64,000 bases of DNA from Pacificitalea sp040119125 (GTDB lineage: Bacteria > Pseudomonadota > Alphaproteobacteria > Rhodobacterales > Rhodobacteraceae): positions 1 to 64,000 of the forward strand of contig JBEDTR010000006.1 of assembly GCA_040119125.1 (NCBI GenBank), written 5' to 3'. The notes beneath the pieces were generated by a model. That model saw nothing but the letters and a program-made list of their open reading frames with translations, did no database searches and was not told the DNA's origin. Shown here piece after piece: positions 31,183 through 39,581 of this stretch (the first letter of the stretch is position 1; every line of letters starts with the position of its first letter). The position numbers were made by a program, and so were the translations under genes.

Positions 31183-32054
31183 GTCCGGCGCATCTCCTCT
31201 CCGGCCATCGTGGCCTGACCGTGGCTTAGCCGGCGGGTGAGCCGGGCGAATGCCACTTCGGAAATGCGGGTCATGATGAGGTAGAACACCAGCAGCGCCA
31301 GAAAATACCACAGCCGCCAATCAGGATGGGGATAGGAATAGGCCTGCGTCTTGGAAGAGCCCAGCTCCTTGGCCCAATAGACGACATCTTCGACCCCGAG
31401 CAGGAACAGCAGCGGCGTCGCCTTGATCAGGATCAGCCACAGGTTCGACAGGCCGGGCAGTGCGTAGATCCACATCTGCGGCACCATCACGCGGCGGAAT
31501 GCCTGCGCATGGGTCATGCCGTAGGCTTCGGCGGTTTCCATCTGCGCGCGGGGCACGGCCTTCATCGCACCATAGAGCACGTTGGAGGCAAACGCCCCGA
31601 ACACGATGGCAAATGTCACGACCGCAAGCGCGAAGCCATAGACCTCGTGCCATGCTTGCGGGGTGGAGGAGAGCGGCAGCTTGGCCGCGCTACACACGAC
31701 GAATTCGGCGCCGTCGCGAATGGGCTGGTCCCAATCAGGGCATTTGACCTGATGGCGCAGCCATTCCAGCCCCTGATCCAGCGCGATCACGAAGAACAGG
31801 AAAAACAGGATGTCGGGCACGCCGCGCACCATCGCGGTATAGGTCTTGCCCAGCCAGCGCAGCGGCGCGAACCGCGCCCGCGATGCCATTGCGCCAGCAA
31901 ACCCGAAGGCCAGCGAGACCGGCGCGGTCACGGCCAACAACAGCAGCACCGTGCCAAAGCTGGTGTAAAATGCCAGATGGGTTCCCGTGGTCAGGTAACA
32001 GGACCACCAGGCAAAACCGGCAAGCGTATCTGGGTCAGAGCAATAGGCGAACAT
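31179..32054 (-). CDS. Polar amino acid-type ABC transporter permease (HisQ-like)
   Basis: 291 residues with about six membrane segments and the EAA loop AMKAVPRAQMETAEAYGMTHA. It has an inserted hydrophilic loop (about 105-140) with two cysteines that is absent from short HisQ proteins. Pairs with the downstream permease; 47 bp downstream of the binding-protein gene. Confidence 0.9.
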   Translation of the reverse strand: MFAYCSDPDTLAGFAWWSCYLTTGTHLAFYTSFGTVLLLLAVTAPVSLAFGFAGAMASRARFAPLRWLGKTYTAMVRGVPDILFFLFFVIALDQGLEWLRHQVKCPDWDQPIRDGAEFVVCSAAKLPLSSTPQAWHEVYGFALAVVTFAIVFGAFASNVLYGAMKAVPRAQMETAEAYGMTHAQAFRRVMVPQMWIYALPGLSNLWLILIKATPLLFLLGVEDVVYWAKELGSSKTQAYSYPHPDWRLWYFLALLVFYLIMTRISEVAFARLTRRLSHGQATMAGEEMRRT

Positions 32055-32101
32055 GGCGCACGAACCGGGCCGGGACGTTGCCGCCCCGGCCCGTGTTCAA
32101 A

Positions 32102-32830
32102 TCACTCGAAAACGACGGCGTCGTCGCCGAACCATTTGACGATCATCTCGTTCAGCGTGCCGTCTTCCTTCATCGAGGTGATGGCGGCGTTGAACTTCTC
32201 TTCCAGCTCATCATCGGATTTGCGCAGACCGATTCCGATACCATCGCCCAGCGGAACGTCATCGCCGACGAACATCAGCTCGCCGTTCGATTCCGCGACC
32301 GCCGGGGCCAGGAAATCCTTGTCGGCAAAGGCCGCGTCGGCCTCGCCATTGCGGACGGCGGCCAGCGTTTCGTCGGGGGTCGCGAATTCCAGCAGGGTGG
32401 CGCCGGTTTCGGCCACATGGCCCGCCTGAATGGTGTTGGTCTGACCGGCGACGACGCCACCTTCGAGATCCACATCATCGGACAGCGCAACATAGGCGGA
32501 GGCGGCGGGCGGGAAATACGCCTGGCTGAAGTCGATGATTTCCTTGCGCTCGGGCACGATCGACATGCCGGCGAGGATGGTGTCGTAATTGCCCGAGGTC
32601 AGGTTGGGGATGATGCTGTCCCAATCATTGGTGACCCATTCGCAGGTCAGCTCGGCGCGCTTGCACAGCTCATCACCGACTTCGCGCTCGAAGCCGTCGA
32701 CTTCGCCGCTTTCGTTGATCATGTTATACGGAGGGTACGCGCCCTCGGTGCCCATGCGGACAACGTCCTGCGCCGAAGCGGCGGTGGTGCCAAGTGCCAG
32801 AATGGCCGCGGCGAGATGCGTGATATTCAT
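32102..32830 (-). CDS. Periplasmic amino acid/amine-binding protein of the ABC system
   Basis: 242 residues with a signal peptide cut after ASA (about residue 20). The mature start MGTEGAYPPYNMI and the pattern YDTILAGMSIVPERKEIIDFS are classic for the family 3 (polar amino acid) solute receptors. The ligand cannot be read off. Given the operon, an amino acid or polyamine-related amine is most likely. Confidence 0.93.
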   Translation of the reverse strand: MNITHLAAAILALGTTAASAQDVVRMGTEGAYPPYNMINESGEVDGFEREVGDELCKRAELTCEWVTNDWDSIIPNLTSGNYDTILAGMSIVPERKEIIDFSQAYFPPAASAYVALSDDVDLEGGVVAGQTNTIQAGHVAETGATLLEFATPDETLAAVRNGEADAAFADKDFLAPAVAESNGELMFVGDDVPLGDGIGIGLRKSDDELEEKFNAAITSMKEDGTLNEMIVKWFGDDAVVFE

Positions 32831-32893
32831 GAGATTTCTCCCGGTTGGGTGGTCGAAGCCGGCGTGGTTCGCCGGACGTAGTGACAGCCCTGC

Positions 32894-33718
32894 CTAGCTG
32901 GCAGTGGCCGACAAAAACTGTCTGAGCCGATCGGTCTTCGGCGTGCCAAACAATTGCTCGGGCGGGCCTTCTTCGGCGATGAGGCCCTTATGCAGAAACA
33001 CGACATGGTCGGAGACATCTGCCGCCAGCCGCATGTCATGGGTCACGATCAACATGGTGCGGCCTTCCTCGGCCAGCGCCTTGATAACGCGCACGACCTC
33101 CTGTTCCAGCTCGGGATCAAGCGCGGAGGTCGGCTCGTCAAACAGCAGCGCCTGCGGCTGCATCGCCAGCGCCCGCGCAATCGCGGCGCGCTGCTGCTGC
33201 CCGCCGGATAGCATCGCGGGATAGGCATCGGCCTTATCGCCGATCCCCACCTTGGCCAGCAGCTCATGCGCCATGGGGGCCACATCGGCGCGGGACCGTC
33301 CCAGCACCGTCACCGGCGCTTCCATGACGTTTTGCAGGATGGTCATATGCGCCCACAGATTGAATTGTTGAAACACCATCGACAGGTTGGTGCGGATGCG
33401 CGTGACCTGTGCGTGATCGGCGGGACGGCGGGACATGCCCTGGCCCTTCCAGCGCACCGGTTCGCCGTTAAACACCACATCCCCGGACTGGCTGTCCTCC
33501 AACAGGTTGGCGCAGCGCAGAAGCGTGGATTTGCCCGAACCCGACGAGCCGATCAGCGACACAACCTGCCCGCGCTTTGCTGAAAGAGAGACGCCCTTCA
33601 GCACTTCCAATTGGCCATAGGCCTTATGGATGTCGCGCAGCTCAATCACCGGCGCTTGGGTCGCGGGCGAGGTCTGAGCGGGGTCTGAAACCGCGGGCGC
33701 GGCAGGATTGTCAGGCAA
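32894..33718 (-). CDS. Polar amino acid-type ABC transporter ATPase (HisP-like)
   Basis: 274 residues from a TTG at 33718, giving a Pro/Ala-rich N-terminal extension; a GTG at 33649 (start VIELRDIHKAYG) is the main alternative. Walker A GSSGSGKST, signature LSGGQQQR and Walker B LLFDEPTSALDPEL are intact. First gene of the transporter/ligase operon, so the promoter should lie in 33719-33892. Confidence 0.9.
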   Translation of the reverse strand: MPDNPAAPAVSDPAQTSPATQAPVIELRDIHKAYGQLEVLKGVSLSAKRGQVVSLIGSSGSGKSTLLRCANLLEDSQSGDVVFNGEPVRWKGQGMSRRPADHAQVTRIRTNLSMVFQQFNLWAHMTILQNVMEAPVTVLGRSRADVAPMAHELLAKVGIGDKADAYPAMLSGGQQQRAAIARALAMQPQALLFDEPTSALDPELEQEVVRVIKALAEEGRTMLIVTHDMRLAADVSDHVVFLHKGLIAEEGPPEQLFGTPKTDRLRQFLSATAS

Positions 33719-33892
33719 GGGGCACCGGCATCTGGGACGGTAAAAAGGCTGTCAGCGGAATTTAGGGCGCAAAATCGCTACAGATGCAACAGGCCCAAGC
33801 AGGGTGACCCTAAGGCATGTCGCAACGACCATCGGCCCACGCGAAACTGATCGGCGATCTGTAGCTGATCAGACGGGTTTCGGGCTGCAGGC

Positions 33893-34339
33893 TCAGCGCT
33901 TGCGGCGCTTCTCGATCTTCAGGCGGGCCGTATTGCTATCCACATCCTCGACACCAAGGAGCGAGGCCACCAGACGCAGGAGCGAATCTTCCTGTTGATC
34001 GCGGTCGCCATCGGCCAAAACGACCTCCCACAGCGCTTCGACCACACCGATGCGCTGCGCGTAGGGCACGCTGTCCTTGATCGCGCGGGTAAAGCGGACA
34101 GTATCGGGGGCCTCGGCCTCCAATGCCTCGGCCTCGCTGCGCAGGCTGCGCGCATCGGATGGGTTTAGCCGGTAGCGGGTGGCAAGGATCCGGTCGATCC
34201 GCTGCATCTCGATCTGCGCGTAATCATCGTCGGAACGGGCGATCCGCACCAGCAGGGCAGCCAGCGCCAGCTGACTGTCGAGATCCGCCATCGGTGCGGG
34301 GTCGGGCTGTGTCAGCCGTCTGAGAAAATCACTTATCAT
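33893..34339 (-). CDS. TerB-like domain protein
   Basis: 148 residues from the ATG at 34339. Helical, acidic in the middle and basic at the C-terminus. The pattern LLVRIARSDDDYAQIEMQRIDRIL and later LWEVVLADGDRDQQEDSLLRLVASLLGV is the TerB/DjlA-N repeat with paired acidic motifs that may bind metal. TerB was named for tellurite resistance, but stand-alone copies have no proven role. No other ter gene is nearby. Confidence 0.85.
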   Translation of the reverse strand: MISDFLRRLTQPDPAPMADLDSQLALAALLVRIARSDDDYAQIEMQRIDRILATRYRLNPSDARSLRSEAEALEAEAPDTVRFTRAIKDSVPYAQRIGVVEALWEVVLADGDRDQQEDSLLRLVASLLGVEDVDSNTARLKIEKRRKR

Positions 34340-34455
34340 ATTTCGGATATAGGGCCGCGATGATGCCAAGGCAACGCACCCGGTCCGGGTATGTCCATGC
34401 CGAACCAACCACACCGAATAACAAGCGTGATGCAGATAAAGTGGATATAGGAGAA

Positions 34456-34532
<77 letters not shown>

Positions 34533-34659
34533 CACGTTGCGGTGTCTTAGCGAAGAGGCCTGTCCCCTGCAATCGGAATTTCGCGCGGGGATGGCGGCGA
34601 TTGCGCGGCGTCAGCGACATGCGCGGTCCGATCAGACCTACCGAAATGGCGAAGGGAAA

Positions 34660-34735
34660 TGGTGGGTGGTGAGGGGCTCGAACCCCCGACATCCTCGGTG
34701 TAAACGAGACGCTCTACCAACTGAGCTAACCACCC
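34660..34735 (-). tRNA. tRNA-Val (TAC)
   Basis: 76 nt including encoded CCA. Acceptor GGGTGGT with ACCACCC, A73, anticodon loop TTTACAC so the anticodon is TAC, reading GTA and other GUN codons by wobble. T-loop TTCGAGC. Confidence 0.96.
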
Positions 34736-35015
34736 GACGCGGCGGGTCTTACCCTGCCCTGCCGCGCCTGCGCAAGCCCCCGTTTGCACAAGGCCCGTCT
34801 GGACGAGCAAATTTGACGTAGGCCTATGGGTTTGCGACGCGCGCGTGGGATTGTGCCGAAAATTGCTGCCACTGCAGACGCGCAAAATCCGACTTTTGCT
34901 GAAGCGAGGCCGATACCCGAGCCTGCGCTTATCCGCGCCCTCGGCCACGCAGCAGACAAACGCTGAAAGCTGCCTCGGCAACGCGCGTATTCGAATGAAA
35001 TCAGATAGGAATTTT

Positions 35016-35092
35016 TGGTACCGCCTCCCCGGCTTGAACGGGGGACCTCTGGATCCACAATCCAGCGCTCTAACCTACTGAGCTAAGGCGGC
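35016..35092 (-). tRNA. tRNA-His (GTG), no encoded G-1
   Basis: 77 nt including encoded CCA. The anticodon loop TTGTGGA gives anticodon GTG. Acceptor GCCGCCT pairs with AGGCGGT, so G1 faces U72, the discriminator is A73, and the base before position 1 is U rather than G. This departs from the near-universal G-1:C73 but fits what is known for a clade of alphaproteobacteria. Confidence 0.96.
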
Positions 35093-35286
35093 ACGCTTCG
35101 TCGGAGGTTCCCGACGGGGCTGTCACTTACTCCGGGTGGGGGCGCAATGCAAGAGCCGCCTGCGGGATTTTGCGTCGCGTCAGGCGCGGGCCCGCGCCGT
35201 GATGGCTGGCCGCCCTCCGCGCCCTGCCCCTTGATCATGCCTGCGCGCAGGTCTATTCCCGAAGGCCGAAATCACGGGAGCCGCAG

Positions 35287-35481
35287 ATGGGCATCGACAA
35301 GCAGAGCGACATGGCCGCCAATCTTCAGATCGGGCCGACCAGCCTGGGCATGGTGCGGATCTATATCGAGGCCGAAGGCGTCGAGATCCCCATGGATTTC
35401 GAGCCGGAAGAAGCGCTGGAGATCGCGGAAGAAATCCGCCTTGCCGCGCAGCGGGCCGAGACGATCAGCAAGAAAGGCTGA
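35287..35481 (+). CDS. Small conserved protein (resembles DUF6324)
   Basis: 64 residues, acidic: MGIDKQSDMAANLQIGPT at the start, then GMVRIYIEAEGVEIPMDFEP and a helical, Glu-rich end. I associate this with a short Rhodobacterales family labelled DUF6324. Function unknown. Its last 17 bases overlap the 3' end of the opposing mmcB gene. Confidence 0.75.
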   Translation: MGIDKQSDMAANLQIGPTSLGMVRIYIEAEGVEIPMDFEPEEALEIAEEIRLAAQRAETISKKG

Positions 35482-35965
35482 GCCCCGGATCGCGCAGCGC
35501 CTGCAACCGCCGCGCCGCGTGACGGGCAAATTTCTGCATCATGACCTTGCGCCGCGCGCCGGGAAGCTTTGCCTCAGGCGGCATGCGCAAGATTTCCGCA
35601 TCGTAGCTGTCAGCGACGATCAAGCCGGTGTCTTCGGGCAGCAGGTCGGTCGGGAAGGCATCGTCGACCGCCCAGAAGAATCGGTCGCACCATTCCAGAT
35701 AGCCCTCCCATTTACGGTCGGAGGTAAAATCGGCGCGCGACGATTTGCATTCGATTATCCAGATCTCGCCGCGCGGGCCGAGCGCCATGACATCGACCCG
35801 CAGGCCAGAGGTCGGCACCAATTCCTCGACTGTCACAAACCCATGCGACACCATGTGGCGACAGACCCCGCGCGCCAGCATTTGACCGGGCCGAGGCTCG
35901 GGCGGGGTCGCGGCCAAACTGCGGGTCCGCTCCCAGGCGGAGGGGGTATGGCTATCGTCAGGCAT
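35465..35965 (-). CDS. mmcB: MmcB family DNA repair-associated nuclease-like protein
   Basis: 166 residues. A restriction-endonuclease-like fold is suggested by the motif VDVMALGPRGEIWIIECKSSRADF (D...E-x-K core, shown split: VDVMALG then IIECKSS). MmcB is known from Caulobacter as part of the mitomycin C damage response. Full length. Monocistronic, convergent with the small gene at 35287. Confidence 0.88.
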   Translation of the reverse strand: MPDDSHTPSAWERTRSLAATPPEPRPGQMLARGVCRHMVSHGFVTVEELVPTSGLRVDVMALGPRGEIWIIECKSSRADFTSDRKWEGYLEWCDRFFWAVDDAFPTDLLPEDTGLIVADSYDAEILRMPPEAKLPGARRKVMMQKFARHAARRLQALRDPGLSLSC

Positions 35966-36380
35966 ACGACCATCATGAACACAACGGGAACATTTAGCAA
36001 GCAGCCGCGATGGCTCAGGTCCGGCCTAGGGCAAGCGACGGGGCCTGAGCCCCCAATTTCCGACCCTATCCGAGCCCGCGCGCCTGAGAACGCGGCCGCT
36101 TTTCCGTCCCCCTCCCCCTTGCCGGACGCCCCTCACCGCCTTATCTCGGAGTTTGGCGGATCTGCCCTACTCGTCACGAGGTCAAATTCCGGTGGCCTTA
36201 AGCAATTCCGAGGGAGCTGGCTCTGTCCGGATCCTGGTCCGGTTACCTGGCGCCCACCTGTAAAATCAGGTCCTCGGGAATTCGTTGCCTCAACGGTTGC
36301 GTGCGGTCCCCGCCACTTTTACGGTCCGGGCGCGTCCTGCCACATGGCGGGCGCGCCCGATCCCGTTTTGGAAGCACCTC
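35966..36380. other. 415-bp intergenic region
   Basis: Lies between two divergent genes (mmcB minus, GT-like plus). I see no RNA gene, no repeat shared with other parts of the window and no convincing promoter. A long ORF crossing it on the plus strand lacks family resemblance. Confidence 0.5.
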
Positions 36381-37280
36381 ATGTCCCTTTTCGATTCCCT
36401 GCGCGCCGTGATCCGGGGCAAAACCCCTGCCCAGATGCGGCTGAAGGGGCGTATTTGGCGTTGGCGCCGGGGATCTGTGGTGGCTGGCGCCGATCCGACG
36501 GTGGTGTTTGCGATGCCGCTTGTGTCGAAACGGCGCTCGGACAATTGGGATGAGGTCTGCGCGAACCTGCAACGAACCCTCGACAGCCTGCACCGTCAAA
36601 GCTCGGGCCGCTGGGCCGTGATCTTATGCGGGCAGGACGCGCCTGACGGGGTGACGCTGGGCGATAACGTGGGATTCCTCCGCTTCACCGGGTCAGACCG
36701 CTATTTCGACAAGGGGCTGAAGCGCCGTGCCATCGTGCGGCATCTGCTGCGCAGCCGCCGTGACGAAGGCTATCTGTTTCAGTTCGATGCCGATGACATC
36801 GCGCATCCCGATCTGGTCCGTCATATCGTCGAGGATCACAATGCGGCCGGGTATTTCATCCCCGAAGGGTATTTGTGGAACATCGCAACCGGCGGGGTGG
36901 CACCGCTTGCCCCGCGCGACGGGCTGACAGCGTTTAACAAGATTTGCGGATCTTCCAACGCGGTCTATTTCGATCTGCGCCACAACAAAGCCTCCGGCAC
37001 CGTCCTGACCGAAATGAAGGCCCATGGCGCGATCCCGGCCCGCATGGCGTATTTCGGTCTGCATATGCAGCCCATTCCCTTTGCCGCCGCGCTATATGTC
37101 ATTGGCCATGGCGAGAACATGATCGGCCGTCGCGGCAAGATCGCGGGCAAGCTTGGCTATGTCGAGCGTCATGCCCTCAGCGACGCGGAGTCCCGCGCGG
37201 TGTGCCGCGAATTTGGCGTCGCGACACAGGCCCCGGCAGCTCCTCCAAACGTCGCCGAAACCTTTTCAACGAAACAGTGA
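36381..37280 (+). CDS. Glycosyltransferase-like protein (GT-A fold candidate)
   Basis: 299 residues from the ATG at 36381; the frame is open to 36285 but the upstream part looks non-coding. FDADD at 135-139 matches the DxD metal/nucleotide-sugar site of GT-A enzymes, with a preceding strand and helix (RRAIVRHLL...GYLFQ). The N-terminal 35 residues are basic. No signal peptide and no clear membrane segment. Sugar donor and acceptor are unknown, and there are no other glycan genes next to it. Confidence 0.65.
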   Translation: MSLFDSLRAVIRGKTPAQMRLKGRIWRWRRGSVVAGADPTVVFAMPLVSKRRSDNWDEVCANLQRTLDSLHRQSSGRWAVILCGQDAPDGVTLGDNVGFLRFTGSDRYFDKGLKRRAIVRHLLRSRRDEGYLFQFDADDIAHPDLVRHIVEDHNAAGYFIPEGYLWNIATGGVAPLAPRDGLTAFNKICGSSNAVYFDLRHNKASGTVLTEMKAHGAIPARMAYFGLHMQPIPFAAALYVIGHGENMIGRRGKIAGKLGYVERHALSDAESRAVCREFGVATQAPAAPPNVAETFSTKQ

Positions 37281-37350
37281 AACCTGCGCATTTGGGAATC
37301 GGCTGATCCGCGCCTATTATCCTATGGGCAGGACAGGGGAATTTCATCAC

Positions 37351-38730
37351 ATGAGCGACGACTCGCCGATCAGCCGGGCCGAGGCACAGGCCCTGCGCCA
37401 TTCAAAGGAGCTTGAGGGCCATCTCAGCGTGCTGAGCACCTTCACCCCTACCGCGCTTGGCGTGTTGGCGGTGGCTTCGGGGATTTATACCTATCTTGGG
37501 GTGTCTTCGCTGCTCGACGACAATGGGGCGCTCAGCTTCTTTGCCGCTGTGGCCTATTCCATCGCCGTCTCCGTTGGCATCTTTGTGTTCTGGTCCTATC
37601 TGATGCGCCTGCTGCCTGCGGTGCGCACCGCAGGCGCGCGGATCGGCTTGATGCTGTCGATGGCGCTGGGGTCGGTTGCGATCATCGCGATGTCGAGTTG
37701 GCTGAACGCGGCGGCGCTGGCGGGCGCGGCGGCGGTCGAGCAGCATCTGGCCTCCACCGTACAGGAATATCAGGCCTCGCTGGAACGCGCCCATGAGGTC
37801 GCGATTTCCGCGCAGGGGCTGGAGCGTGACGTGGCCCGTGTCCGTCAAAGCTTTGAGGATCTGAGCGAGCAGGAAGCCACTGGCGATCTGTCGGGTATCG
37901 CGGGGCGCGGGGCTGTGTTCCGGGTGCTGCGGCAGAAATCGGCAGAACTGTCATCGCTCGAAGAACAGATCGCCAGTCAGACGCCGCGGGTGGATCAGGC
38001 CTTTCAACAGGGCAATGAAATCCTGAGCCGGATGCGCGCATTGACGGTGGAAACCGGCTCGGTCGAGAGCCGCTCGGTCACGTTCTCGGAGCAAGCCGTG
38101 CGGCTGGCGGGCATCATCGCGCAATTGCGGCAGCTCTCCGTGGCCCCATTGGTGGAGCGCGCGGCGCAGGATTTGTCGGATTCAGTGGTTCTGCCACAGC
38201 TCGACGGCACCAGCGAGGCGATGCGAAGCGGTCAGGCCGCCACCATCGATTCGGTGCTGGAGGTGCTGGGCCAGCGCGCCGAGACCCTGCGCGCCGCCGC
38301 CGAAGAGGTCATGAGCATGCCGACCCCGCAGGAGGTGGCCTACACGCCGATCAGCAGCGCCGATGCGGTGATCCTTTATGCCGAGAATTTCGTGCCGAGT
38401 TGGGCAGGCGCCATCGCCATCGACCTGCTGCCCGCTGTGCTCGTCTTTGTGCTGATGGTGGTGCAGGCCGCGATCCGGTCGGGTCGTGACCGGGTGACGG
38501 TGGAGGACACGCTGACGCTGGCAGAATTGCGCGCCGCGATGTCCGCCCTGCGCGATGTCGAAAGCGGCATGGGTCCGCGCGGCGGGGTGCACACAGCGCC
38601 TCCTGCCCGCGACACCGCCGATCCCGCGGATGCGGTGCCGCTCGCGGCCAGCGCGCCTGCCGAACCGAGAGGCGCCACTGTCGCCGCGCTTGGTGCGGGA
38701 CAGGGCAAATCCGCCGGGGCGGAACGCTGA
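37351..38730 (+). CDS. Uncharacterised membrane protein with a large periplasmic helical domain
   Basis: 459 residues from the ATG at 37351 (AGGGGAA upstream). Membrane segments at about 35-52, 62-84, 97-123 and 352-378. Between the third and fourth lies a ~225-residue helical, coiled-coil-like region (residues 125-350, rich in Glu, Gln, Arg, Ala) predicted to be periplasmic, with both ends in the cytoplasm. The C-terminal tail is Ala/Pro-rich. I do not recognise a characterised family. Its TGA overlaps the ATG of the ClpP-fold protease gene (TGATG), so the two are translationally coupled and probably act together. Confidence 0.8.
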   Translation: MSDDSPISRAEAQALRHSKELEGHLSVLSTFTPTALGVLAVASGIYTYLGVSSLLDDNGALSFFAAVAYSIAVSVGIFVFWSYLMRLLPAVRTAGARIGLMLSMALGSVAIIAMSSWLNAAALAGAAAVEQHLASTVQEYQASLERAHEVAISAQGLERDVARVRQSFEDLSEQEATGDLSGIAGRGAVFRVLRQKSAELSSLEEQIASQTPRVDQAFQQGNEILSRMRALTVETGSVESRSVTFSEQAVRLAGIIAQLRQLSVAPLVERAAQDLSDSVVLPQLDGTSEAMRSGQAATIDSVLEVLGQRAETLRAAAEEVMSMPTPQEVAYTPISSADAVILYAENFVPSWAGAIAIDLLPAVLVFVLMVVQAAIRSGRDRVTVEDTLTLAELRAAMSALRDVESGMGPRGGVHTAPPARDTADPADAVPLAASAPAEPRGATVAALGAGQGKSAGAER

Positions 38731-39512
38731 TGGCCTTTGGCACCGGCACCGTCATTCGAGGCATCCTTGGACTGCAGGTCGGCATTGCGCTGGCGCTGCT
38801 GGCGGGAGATTTCTCGGCGATCCTGCCGGATCTGCTCACGGATCGGCGCACCGATGCGCCCGCCCTCGACGCACCGGTCCGCCCCGGCGATCAGACCCGG
38901 CGGTTCGACCCTCGCACTTTGCCCGCGGACCGGGTGCGCCCATCGCGGCCCGGCATTCAGATGCCCGCAGGCAGTCCAGACATGCCGACGGAACTGACCT
39001 TCACCGCGTCTGAGACACCGGGGCGCTACCTCATCAGCGGAGAGATTCAGCCCGGTGACGCCAAACGATATGCGGACTGGCGCGCAGCCCTGGCTGCCCC
39101 GCCCGACGTACTGGTGATGCATTCGCCCGGAGGCTCGGTCGGGGATGCGCTGGCGATCGGGCGTCAGATCCGCGCCGATGAGATCGATACCGCAATGGAG
39201 GCCACGGGCGTCTGTCTGTCAGCCTGCCCCTATATGCTGATGGCGGGCACCGACCGGGTGATCGAACGTGGCGCATGGGTTGGCGTTCATCAGCATTATT
39301 ATGGGGAAAGCACGGTCCTGCCCGCGTTTCTGGCGGTCAAGGACATCCAGTTGAGCCAAGCCGAAGTCGTCGCCTATCTAGACGGAATGGGCATTGATCT
39401 GCGGCTGATGAAACATTCGCTCGCCACCCCGCCGGAGGATATCTACATCCTGCTCGACGATGAGCTGACGGAATATAACGTCGCGACCGAACTGACCGGC
39501 GCGGAAAGCTGA
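38730..39512 (+). CDS. Membrane-anchored ClpP/crotonase-fold serine protease-like protein
   Basis: 260 residues. One hydrophobic segment (about 5-27) should anchor it or act as an uncleaved signal. A Pro-rich linker (30-90) leads to a ClpP-like domain: HSPGGSVGDA (131-140) for the oxyanion hole, Ser164 in CLSACPYMLMAG as likely nucleophile and His187/His189 in VGVHQHYY as the base. Similar to the COG3904 group of predicted periplasmic proteases. Coupled to the membrane protein just upstream, which may be partner or substrate. Confidence 0.78.
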   Translation: MAFGTGTVIRGILGLQVGIALALLAGDFSAILPDLLTDRRTDAPALDAPVRPGDQTRRFDPRTLPADRVRPSRPGIQMPAGSPDMPTELTFTASETPGRYLISGEIQPGDAKRYADWRAALAAPPDVLVMHSPGGSVGDALAIGRQIRADEIDTAMEATGVCLSACPYMLMAGTDRVIERGAWVGVHQHYYGESTVLPAFLAVKDIQLSQAEVVAYLDGMGIDLRLMKHSLATPPEDIYILLDDELTEYNVATELTGAES

Positions 39513-39518
39513 CCCTGC

Positions 39519-39572
39519 CTGCGGGGCTTCGGCGAGGGAGCCCCCGGCGGGAGTATTTCCGGCAAATTGAAG
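39519..39572. repeat. Intergenic hairpin element resembling a common Rhodobacterales repeat
   Basis: GGGGCT (39523-39528) pairs with AGCCCC (39539-39544), followed by CCGGCGGGAGTATTTCCGGC and then AAATTGAAG. From memory, elements close to CGGCGGGAGTATTT with flanking hairpins recur between genes in many Rhodobacteraceae. Its place between two convergent genes suits a terminator role. Confidence 0.5.
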
Positions 39573-39581
39573 CAGCGCAGT

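Noticed and set aside
33820..33880. CTGATC/GATCAG inverted repeat as an operator of the ABC operon
   Set aside because: Arms are only 6 bp with a long spacer and built on common GATC; too likely by chance to report as a site.
35147..36553. 468-codon plus-strand ORF spanning mmcB and the following gap
   Set aside because: Runs antisense to mmcB and in a different frame over the DUF6324-like gene. Low-complexity translation with no family pattern.
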